DNA from: Deinococcus alpinitundrae
GTDB taxonomy: Bacteria; Deinococcota; Deinococci; Deinococcales; Deinococcaceae
Length of the DNA: 11,134 bases
NCBI RefSeq assembly: GCF_009982895.1
Contig: NZ_WXZL01000053.1
Coordinates: 1 to 11,134, forward strand
Reading direction: 5' to 3'
The translations under genes were made by a program, and so were the position numbers. The notes under the pieces are model-generated. The model ran no database searches, was not told the DNA's origin, and saw only the letters and a list, made by a program, of their open reading frames with translations. Below are positions 4,895 to 11,134 of this stretch, piece after piece (within the stretch, counting starts at the first letter, position 1; every line of letters starts with the position of its first letter).

Positions 4895-7081
4895 TCAACT
4901 CGGGTCATCTTCAGGAAGCGTCGGTGCTGCGGTTCGAGGGAGGCTGCTGGGAGCGGCGTCTAACCACGACGTGCCTATGCCGACATGCACCTGTAGGGGC
5001 AGCGCCAACGGCGACGGCTTGAGCATCGCGCGCCGCATCACCATCACCGCTTCCCCAATCACCGCTTCAGGCGCTTCGATCACCACCTCATCCCGGTTGA
5101 TCAGCACAAACCTGGCCCCCAGCGCACACAGGGCCTGCTCAGCGCTCAACATCGCCAGTTTGAGGAGCGAAGCGGCCGTCATCGCCACCGGGGAATGCGC
5201 CGCTGCACGAAACGCAGCGCGCCTCGCGAGGGCATGCGAGTCCGTCAGACTGGGAAGTTGTCGGCGGCGGCCAAAGGCATCGACAGCGTACCCGCAAGCG
5301 ACGGCCTCCTGACGCCTGTTCGAGGCATAGACGCGCAACGCAGGATGGGCAAGGTGGAACGCGTCGAGGAACCGCCCGGCAGTGTCGATGGGCACACCCG
5401 TCTGCCGTGCCAGCCCAGCCGCACCCATGCCGTAGACCATGCCGTAATTCACCGTCTTCCCCACCTGCCGCTGCGCCACCGTCACCGACCCGGGCGACAC
5501 ACCGAAAAGCAACGAAGCGCTGCGGGCATGAATATCCTCACCTCCCTCGAAGGCGTGCAAGAGGGCCTGTTCACCCGCCAGAAACGCCAGGACGCGTAAC
5601 TCCAGCTGGTCGTAATCCAAAACGGCAAAGCAGTGACCATCCTCAGGAATCAAGGCACGTCGGACCTCCTGACCGTGGAGGCGTTTGCCAGGCCACGTCT
5701 GCACCGCCGGACGGCGGGCCACCGCATGCCCCGTCCGGGTCCCCAGCGGGTCCCAAGTCGGCCTTGCCCGGCCACCGAACCGAGCAGCGTGACGCAACAC
5801 CGGACGCAGATAGCGCTCGATATCGAGCAGAGCATCCTCAGTCGCGTCGCGCTGTGCAACCTGGATTGACGCTTCCAGGTGCGCGAGGTCCATTCGTAAC
5901 CCGCGCGCTTCCATCCCGGCGAGAATGCGGGTGAACGGACGTTCGATCTGTTCGTAGGCGCGTCTGGTGTCCCCGAGCAGCTGCCGATTCAGCGTGGCCA
6001 GGAGTTCCTCAGCGAGGCGGGCACGGTCGAGGAGGGGTCCCCCGTACGGCTTCCCAAGGACCTCTGCGCACAGCGGAGCCATAACCTTGTGCGGGGACCC
6101 GAGCGTAGCCGCCATCACCAGGGGATCATCCTGAACCCAGGCCGGGCCGAACCGGGCACCGAGCACTGAGGCTTGCGGACCACTCAAACCGTAACGCGCC
6201 AGGAAAGCAGGGACCTGCGTGGCCGGAAGGAACTGCGCGACGCCGCCGTGACTGATGACCAGTTGAGGGCTGGAGGCCTCCCTGGCTTGCCAGGCGATGA
6301 CGGGACAAGTCCAGCGGTTCCGGATGGCCGCCGGCGCGATATGGGCAGCGTCGTCGTGATGACCGGCCACACGGGCCGCCAGGGCGTGCAGGTTGAGGTC
6401 ACGTAACCGCGCCGCCAGCGCACGGAGATTGCGCGGTGGGGCCGCGCCAGGTTTCACGTCCGGATAAAGCTGTGCAGTCCTCCGGAACGTCAGCGCCGCT
6501 CGCCGCTGCAGCAACTCGCTGGCAGACAGACTGAAGGTCTGCGTCGCGAGCAGGGCACCGAGGGTCACGTGCTCCAAGAGCAGCTGTGTTGCCTGGCCGG
6601 TGCTGACCCCCGCGTGCCGTTCGAGGATCAGCAAATCCAACCACTGCGTGGGCAGAACGCCACTGCGGGTCATGAAGCGCTCCTGCGTCAGCCGTTCACC
6701 CGCCCAGACGAGGTCGGTTTGCGCATCCAGCAAGCACGGCGTGCGTGGATCCTGGCTGATCAGCACCACCCGGTGGCCTTTGCGGTGAAGATCCTGCCTG
6801 AGCTGCGCCAGGGCCGCCAGCGTGCCGTCAGGGGTATACGTCACCTGAATGCCCAGCAGCGGCAACAACTTGAGGACGGTATCGGCCTGCGGCTCGTGGC
6901 CGGTGTGGTCGGCCACGGCGATCACGCAGTCGTGCTGTTCACAGACCCGCAGGGTCGTTTGCAAAGCGGTGAACAGGGTTTCGACGCGGTCACCGTTGGC
7001 GTCGCGCAAGACACCAGCGGGGAGGGCCTGTCGGGCATGCACAAAGAGGCTGGCCGTGTCGAGCAGGACAACCTCCTGCAC
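4895..7081 (-). CDS. Divergent family A (Pol I-like) DNA polymerase
   Basis: This 728-residue protein is shorter than E. coli Pol I (928). The C-terminal half is a family A polymerase: motif A VLDYDQLELRVLAFLAGE (catalytic D489), motif B QRQVGKTVNYGMVYGMG (R538, K542, Y546), motif C LINRDEVVIEAP (D664, E665). Tyr546 replaces the Phe762 of E. coli Pol I, as in T7 polymerase. Residues that contact the minor groove in Pol I differ in my hand alignment: R668 becomes H452 (TGR to TGH), N845 becomes H629, Q849 becomes A633 and H881 becomes R663. The first ~175 residues resemble a 5'-nuclease fold (LLDTASLFVHA) but lack the EADD, GDKD and GDSSDN-type metal ligands. The middle keeps a vestigial exonuclease-like region without the DxE motif. 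It is probably a polymerase without either nuclease. The GTG start at 7081 lies 5 nt after the repressor stop, so the two genes form an operon. Confidence 0.85.
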   Translation of the reverse strand: MQEVVLLDTASLFVHARQALPAGVLRDANGDRVETLFTALQTTLRVCEQHDCVIAVADHTGHEPQADTVLKLLPLLGIQVTYTPDGTLAALAQLRQDLHRKGHRVVLISQDPRTPCLLDAQTDLVWAGERLTQERFMTRSGVLPTQWLDLLILERHAGVSTGQATQLLLEHVTLGALLATQTFSLSASELLQRRAALTFRRTAQLYPDVKPGAAPPRNLRALAARLRDLNLHALAARVAGHHDDAAHIAPAAIRNRWTCPVIAWQAREASSPQLVISHGGVAQFLPATQVPAFLARYGLSGPQASVLGARFGPAWVQDDPLVMAATLGSPHKVMAPLCAEVLGKPYGGPLLDRARLAEELLATLNRQLLGDTRRAYEQIERPFTRILAGMEARGLRMDLAHLEASIQVAQRDATEDALLDIERYLRPVLRHAARFGGRARPTWDPLGTRTGHAVARRPAVQTWPGKRLHGQEVRRALIPEDGHCFAVLDYDQLELRVLAFLAGEQALLHAFEGGEDIHARSASLLFGVSPGSVTVAQRQVGKTVNYGMVYGMGAAGLARQTGVPIDTAGRFLDAFHLAHPALRVYASNRRQEAVACGYAVDAFGRRRQLPSLTDSHALARRAAFRAAAHSPVAMTAASLLKLAMLSAEQALCALGARFVLINRDEVVIEAPEAVIGEAVMVMRRAMLKPSPLALPLQVHVGIGTSWLDAAPSSLPRTAAPTLPEDDPS

Positions 7082-7086
7082 GCCGC

Positions 7087-7761
7087 CTACTCGTCGCTGT
7101 GAATGTCGAGGACACCTTTGTAGCGCCCGATGATGGCGGCGGTGTCATCCAGTGGAAATGGCGGAAAGTCCGGGTTATCGGAAAAAGCCCACCAACATTC
7201 ACTCAAGAGACGCAAGCGCTTGACGCAAATTCCGTAATGCGGCGACTGGATGACAAAGATCTTGCTGTCGACCGGTTCAAGTTCCGCGACATTAATGAGC
7301 ACTGTGTCGCCGTCCTGGATGCCACGTTTGGTGGGGTGACGCATGCTCTCGCCTTCCACCAAGACATAGCGGAGGTTGCCACTGAACCAGGCGGGCACCG
7401 TGACATGCGGGGTGCTGGTCGGGTCGTTGACCGGGCCGGCATTGGCATACCCGAGACTGGTCAGGACACGGGTGGCCTGGAATTCAGCATGGTCTTGTTG
7501 TTCAGCGCGCTCAACGGGACCGGGTTGACCCAGCGCACGCAGAAGGCCGACCGGGGTAAGGTTGACCGCTGCCGCCAGCGTGACAAAGCGGGGACCCGTG
7601 ACGTTGAGCGGATCGACGGTGCCGAGTTCGAGCTTGCGGACGTACGAACGATCCACGCCGAGGTGCGCTGCGAGCTGGGCGACGCTGAGCCCGGTGGCCA
7701 GACGAAGCTCTTTGATGACGTGCCGGCGGCTGGGCAACGCGGCGGGGCGGAGGCCTGGCAT
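7087..7761 (-). CDS. XRE-type HTH / S24 (LexA/CI-like) self-cleaving repressor
   Basis: The 224-residue protein starts at the ATG at 7761, chosen because TACAGT lies 6 nt upstream and longer forms add low-complexity sequence overlapping the divergent gene. Residues about 14-55 form an XRE helix-turn-helix (VIKELRLATGLSVAQLAAHL, GVDRSYVRKLELG). A linker holds LGYANAGPV with an Ala108-Gly109 pair, the usual cleavage site. The C-terminal S24 domain has the nucleophile Ser139 in VEGESM and the general base Lys181 in YGICVKRL, with GIQDGDTVLIN between them. This is the full LexA/CI/UmuD dyad, so RecA-stimulated self-cleavage is expected. By analogy with phage CI and LexA it would repress its own operon (with the polymerase) and the divergent gene, releasing them after DNA damage. 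No operator has been proven. Confidence 0.88.
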   Translation of the reverse strand: MPGLRPAALPSRRHVIKELRLATGLSVAQLAAHLGVDRSYVRKLELGTVDPLNVTGPRFVTLAAAVNLTPVGLLRALGQPGPVERAEQQDHAEFQATRVLTSLGYANAGPVNDPTSTPHVTVPAWFSGNLRYVLVEGESMRHPTKRGIQDGDTVLINVAELEPVDSKIFVIQSPHYGICVKRLRLLSECWWAFSDNPDFPPFPLDDTAAIIGRYKGVLDIHSDE

Positions 7762-7852
7762 GAGCGCACTGTACGCCGAGTCAAATCTTCTAAACAAGCC
7801 CCTTAAAGGGTGCAATATTGACACGCCCCTCACAGTTGGCCCAAGATGAGGC
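7762..7852. promoter_or_regulatory. Divergent promoter/operator region
   Basis: This 91-bp gap separates two divergent starts. On the minus strand TTGTTT (7797-7792), an 18-nt spacer and TACAGT (7773-7768) lie 6 nt before the repressor ATG. On the plus strand TTGACA (7818-7823), an 18-nt spacer and CAAGAT (7842-7847) precede the ATG at 7853. Two small palindromes lie between them: CCCTT-A-AAGGG (7800-7810) and CAATATTG (7813-7820). The second overlaps the plus -35 and the first lies just outside the minus -35, both good places for a repressor to bind. Confidence 0.55.
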
Positions 7853-8671
7853 ATGACTCGCGCCGCGCGCCCACCTGTGCAGGACATCGTGACGAAAGTC
7901 ATCTCGCGCGGAGACCTGAACGACCTGCACGCCAATGAGCGCATCATCTATTACTTGCGCATCTGCCGCACCCTGGGACTGAACGCCGAGACGCTGCCCT
8001 TCTCGTTCTACGAAAAAGAAGGCCGACTGCACCTGTACGCCACCAAACGCTGCACGCAACAGCTCGCCAAGAAGTACAGCGTCAGCATCCACAAACTTGA
8101 ATGGCAGATCGACGATTGCATCCTGACGTTCACGGCCTACGCCCGCCTCCCCAACGGCCGCGAAGACGTCGATTGCGGCTCAGTCGACATCGCTGGCCTC
8201 AAAGGGCTGGAGTTGTCCAATGCCCGCATGACCGCGGCGACCAAAGCCAAACGCCGTGTGGTGCTTTCGCTGTGCGGTCTGGGGATGCTCGACGAGCTGG
8301 AAGTCGGGACGATTCCCAATGTCCGCGTGTACACCGTCGATCCAGACGACATTTCGCGGGTGCAGGCGACGGGTATGGCCATGGCGATGGGCGGAGCGGA
8401 CGGGCCGATGTCGCGCCATCAACTGCAGGACCTGACACGGGCACTGGGCTTGATCGGCTTTGAGCGCAAAGAGGATACGCGCAAGTTCATGGAATGGCTG
8501 GTGGGGCGGAGCCTGGAGGTCCAGCGGATGCTCAGCAGTCGGGAAGCGGCGCAGGTGCTGCTGCGATTGGGGCACTACGACGCCCAGGGCGTGTTCTATC
8601 CAGATGAGCACCGGATTCGCGACATCTACGAGGCGTTCGTGGAGCGGTTGCGCTCGCAGAACCTGAACTGA
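7853..8671 (+). CDS. Putative phage-type single-strand DNA annealing protein (RecT-superfamily-like)
   Basis: A 272-residue protein. Residues 28-70 (ANERIIYYLRICRTLGLNAE, then ATKRCTQQL) match the 'A...a..LGL(N/D)P...y..kG.l.l' start of phage recombination proteins. The strongest mark is residues 108-147: GLKGLELSNARMTAATKAKR, RVVLSLCGLGMLDE. A 'TKA(K/R)xRA/V' helix is typical of RecT/Erf/Rad52-like annealing proteins, and this exact TKAKRR...LSLCGLGMLDE form is common in phage proteins of that kind. Residues 186-240 form a helical tail (MSRHQLQDLTRALGL, SSREAAQVLLRL) like the C-terminal helices seen in many such proteins. Function is inferred: annealing or strand invasion during repair or recombination. 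It is divergent from the S24 repressor, with a weak GAGG ribosome site 1 nt before the ATG, and convergent with recQ. Family membership needs a profile search. Confidence 0.6.
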   Translation: MTRAARPPVQDIVTKVISRGDLNDLHANERIIYYLRICRTLGLNAETLPFSFYEKEGRLHLYATKRCTQQLAKKYSVSIHKLEWQIDDCILTFTAYARLPNGREDVDCGSVDIAGLKGLELSNARMTAATKAKRRVVLSLCGLGMLDELEVGTIPNVRVYTVDPDDISRVQATGMAMAMGGADGPMSRHQLQDLTRALGLIGFERKEDTRKFMEWLVGRSLEVQRMLSSREAAQVLLRLGHYDAQGVFYPDEHRIRDIYEAFVERLRSQNLN

Positions 8672-8730
8672 ACGCGAGTCGGTGGCGATCAATCTGGGCT
8701 CGGGTACCGCCCCTCAGCATTCGACGGCCC

Positions 8731-10622
8731 TTACGGGTCTTGTTCTGTGACACTGCGACGTTCCTGTGCGCGCCGCTTGTGCAGCATCACCAGCGTGCCC
8801 ACCAACCCTCTGGCCTCATCCAACGGCACCAGGACCTTTCGTGCCACCGCTGGGTCCAGACCCTCGCGCATCATCCCTGGCTGCCCCGCCAGCTCCTCAA
8901 GGACAGCCAAAACGCCCCCCTCGCCCTCAAGGACCGCCCGCACCGCCTCCAACAATTGCAACGCGCTCTTCGGCCCCGGCCTTGGAGAGATGGCGAACAT
9001 AGCCTCGTCCGTAAGATCGTCTCCCTCCGCCCTGTACGCCTCCTGGTGTGAAATGGGCGGCCCAGGTGGAAGCATCACTTCGTTCTGAGCGTCCCAGCCC
9101 TGCACCTCCGTGTCATGGTCTTGAGGAAACAGATCGCGCCGTACAGCCTGAGAGGGAATCGGGTCGGCATGGGCTGAGGTTTGGCCTTCGTTCGCGACAG
9201 ACTCGAGTATCGGTGGTCGGTGATGAAGTCCGGCCGTCTGTGATGAACGGGACAGCTCCTGCACGTCTTGTTCTGCGGTTGCAGGTGAACTTGAAGTGGC
9301 GTGCAATGCTGTCGTGATGGCCTCCAGAATTCGCTCCCCATACGCTTGAAGGCGCTTGGGACCCAACCCAGGGATCCCTTCGAGCGCCGTCATCGTTCGT
9401 GGCTGCCGCGCCGCGAGCGCCGTCAAGGTCGCGTTCGGGAAGATCAAGTACGCTCCATACCCTGTTTCCCGGGCCAGTTCCCGCCGTACGCCACTCAGCG
9501 CCGCAGCCACAGCGTCTGTCAGACCTTGCCCTTCATCTGGCTCTTGACGCTCGGGAATCCCTTGTTCGGGAACAGGCACGTCCTGCACATCAGGCCTCAC
9601 TTCTGCTGGAGCGAGACCCAGCTCGTGCGCCTGCACGGTTCCCCGAAGCCACTGCTGCTCATGCGCCCCGGTCCGGATCACCTCAAGGACCTCCATTCCG
9701 TATTGCGAGCGCCGCCGCTCCCCAATCCCACTGACCGTGCCCAACGTCTGCATATCCCCCGGCCGCAACTCCGCAATCGCCTTCAACGCCGCATCACTGA
9801 AAATGACGTACGGCGGCACCTTCAACGTCTTCGCTCGCTCCGCCCGCCACGCTCGAAGCGCCAAGAACAAGGGCCGGTCATCCTCCCCAATGACCACCCG
9901 GGTCGCCTGCACTTTCCCTCGCGTTCGCTTCGTCTGCCGAGGCAAGAGCGTATCCTCCCGCAACAGCAACCGCGCCTCCCCCCGAAGGATCGTTCGCGCC
10001 AACGGCGTCACCGTCAACCCGTAATACGGCCCAGCCGTCAAATACCCCAGGCTGACCAGCTGCCGCAACACACTGCGCCACACCTTCACGTCCTGGTCTT
10101 TCCCAATCCCATACGTCGGCAGCGTCCGATGCCGCTTGTTCTTCTCGTTCTCCTTGCCCAGCAAAATGTCTGTGAGGTACGCTGCCCCGAATCGGTTTCC
10201 CGTCCTGATTGCTGCGGAGAGCGCCATCTGCGCTTCCTGCGTCATGTCACGAACGGTCGAGGGGTTCAAACAGACGTCGCAGTTCCCACAGGACTCGGAA
10301 TACGCTTCTCCGAAGTAACTCAACAGCACCTGACGACGACAACTGGCCGTCTCGCAGTACGTCAGGAGGGCGTTGAGCTTGCCCGCTTCCACCCGCTTCA
10401 CGTCCTCTGGGGCGTCACTGTCCATCAGCATCCGTCGAACGTTCACCACGTCCTGCAAGCCGTACACCATCCACGCCGTACTCGGAAGGCCGTCGCGCCC
10501 TGCACGGCCTGTCTCCTGGTAATACCCCTCCATCGACTTCGGCAAGTCCAGGTAGGCGACAAAACGGACGTTCGGTTTATCAATCCCCATGCCGAACGCG
10601 ACGGTGGCGACCACAATGATGC
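8731..10622 (-). pseudogene. recQ: RecQ-family DNA helicase, 5'-truncated
   Basis: About 629 codons of a RecQ remain. In order: motif V TVAFGMGIDKPNVRFV; motif VI QETGRAGRDG; the zinc site CRRQVLLSYFGEAYSESCGNCDVC, with C-16x-C-2x-C-2x-C as in E. coli RecQ; a winged-helix region (VWRSVLRQLVSLGYLTAGPY); a first HRDC (PLFLALRAWRAERAKTLKVP ... VSGIGERRRSQYG); a second HRDC (GVRRELARETGYGAYLIFP ... IPGLGPKRLQAYG); then about 180 residues of linker and a helical C-terminus with no domain I recognise. Tandem HRDC repeats are typical of Deinococcus RecQ, which has three; I see two. The ATPase motifs I-IV are missing because an IS3 end begins at 10623, directly before IIVVATVAFG. What remains cannot be a helicase. 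The open frame continues into IS sequence to an ATG at 10794, so an HRDC/zinc-domain product might still be made. Confidence 0.85.
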
Positions 10623-10815
10623 TGGAGTGAACCCAAAACGCAGGACCAGCAGGCAAGTCACTTCTAGGTTGGATGATAGCGGGCAGCGAACTCGGCAGGG
10701 GGGACATAGCCAAGACTGGAATGCAGACGTTCCCGATTGTAAAGCTCACCGATGAAGTGATCCACGTGCTGTTGTGCGTCGTCCAGGTCGGCATAATCTT
10801 GTAGGTTGACTGAGA
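10623..10815 (-). mobile_element. IS3-family element, right end
   Basis: The end next to recQ begins TGGAGTGAACCCAAAACGCA on the plus strand, which starts with the TG expected of IS3 terminal repeats (5'-TG...CA-3'). From there to about 10815 the sequence is IS3, including the transposase C-terminus. The other end is absent: an IS4-type sequence follows abruptly, so the element was interrupted or deleted. Confidence 0.55.
10664..10810 (-). pseudogene. IS3-family transposase (OrfB), C-terminal fragment
   Basis: The minus strand reads VNLQDYADLDDAQQHVDHFI, GELYNRERLHSSLGYVPPAE and FAARYHPT-stop. Y-N-x-x-R-x-H-S-S-L-G-Y-x-(P/T)-P is the conserved C-terminal signature of IS3 OrfB integrases, lying after the catalytic Glu. 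Only 48 codons are present, so it is a non-functional piece. The upstream coding part is replaced by IS4-type sequence. Confidence 0.85.
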
Positions 10816-10824
10816 TGTTGCGGT

Positions 10825-11134
10825 TTAGAGCTCCATGCAAAGAAGTGCGTTGTGAACGGCATTCAGCTGATCCATTTCCAGGGATAACTCCGCGAGGCGT
10901 ACCTCGGCCAGGAACTTCTGTCGAACGTATCGTGCCAATTTGCCCCAGTCAGGCCAGACTGGATCGCCCGGATCCGGGCGATCCAGGAACTCAAAGTGGC
11001 ACAGCAAGAAGCTGAGGAGACTCAAGCAGAGGAACCGCAGCACGCCTCGTTTGGTCTGTTGACCGAACTTCCCAAAGCCAAAGCGACTCTTGAGGGTTTT
11101 GAAGAGGGCCTCGATTTTCCAGCGACGTTTCCCG
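10825..11134 (-). pseudogene. IS4-type transposase, C-terminal part (runs off window)
   Basis: The frame enters from the right edge reading GKRRWKIEALFKTLKSRFGF and continues FGQQTKRGVLRFLCLSLLSF to a stop at 10825-10827 after NALLCMEL. R-3x-E-6x-K (R, WKI, E, ALFKTL, K) is the core of the Y-2x-R-3x-E-6x-K signature that defines IS4-family transposases, and the Glu is the third catalytic residue. The Tyr position lies beyond the edge or is not visible. A hydrophobic helix (FLCLSLLSFLL) and a long helical tail follow. Since only the end is visible I cannot say whether the whole gene is intact. It may have inserted in or recombined with the IS3 element beside it. Confidence 0.7.

Noticed and set aside
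4750..5022. Plus-strand frame starting GTG at 4750
   Set aside because: It runs opposite to gene D and into the antisense of the polymerase 3' end. Gene D on the other strand has a better start context and a more protein-like pattern.
7099..7806. 235-codon plus-strand frame opposite the S24 repressor
   Set aside because: The minus strand has helix-turn-helix, cleavage site and Ser-Lys dyad in order. The plus frame has no recognisable fold and is explained by antisense GC bias.
9301..10755. 484-codon plus-strand frame opposite recQ
   Set aside because: It is the mirror of a clearly recognisable RecQ on the minus strand. Its Arg/Pro/His-rich product has no domain and no ribosome site.
1..11134. 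CRISPR array or tandem direct repeats
   Set aside because: No regularly spaced repeat units were seen; the only direct repeat of note is the two-copy element at 4321 and 4731.

Overview
The window is GC-rich, IS-laden DNA that most resembles an accessory region (plasmid or genomic island) of a Deinococcus-type bacterium. The evidence is high-GC coding sequence, a mixed set of IS3, IS4, IS5, IS6 and IS630 remnants, a RecQ with tandem HRDC domains, and several genes whose only plausible promoter is a TAnnnT box 5-6 nt before the ATG, the leaderless arrangement known from Deinococcus. The genus is an inference from gene content and style.

Layout. (1) 1-1655, plus strand: the C-terminal part of a GAF-domain protein, a universal stress protein and a small luciferase-family protein. 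(2) About 1690-3330: an IS graveyard. It holds an IS630 transposase relic with four in-frame stops, the C-terminal end of an IS6 transposase, and an IS5 transposase split between two frames at an A7 run and fused to the IS6 piece. (3) About 3510-4870: a phage-like scrap. Four small minus-strand genes of unknown function each have a box close to the ATG, and two share a 33-35 bp upstream repeat. A plus-strand terminator, a short terminase-small-subunit-like fragment and a plus-strand tRNA-like 3' end lie among them. (4) 4895-8671: the most interesting block. An XRE/S24 (LexA/CI-type) repressor with an apparently intact self-cleavage apparatus is followed 5 nt later by a divergent family A DNA polymerase. 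A protein resembling phage single-strand-annealing recombinases is transcribed divergently from a 91-bp shared control region. (5) 8731-10622: a long 3' part of a recQ gene (end of helicase domain, zinc site, winged helix, two HRDC domains, C-terminal extension), convergent with the annealing-protein gene and cut at its 5' end by an IS3 remnant. An IS4-type transposase end follows to the window edge.

Working hypothesis. The repressor, polymerase and annealing protein look like a damage-inducible repair or mutagenesis cassette: a self-cleaving S24 regulator controls its own operon with a polymerase, and probably the facing gene too. By hand alignment the polymerase keeps its two catalytic Asp residues, but its 5'-nuclease and 3'-5' exonuclease residues appear lost and four residues that contact the minor groove in Pol I are replaced. 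This suggests a specialised, possibly low-fidelity or lesion-tolerant enzyme. That role is inference, as is any functional link to the now-truncated RecQ.
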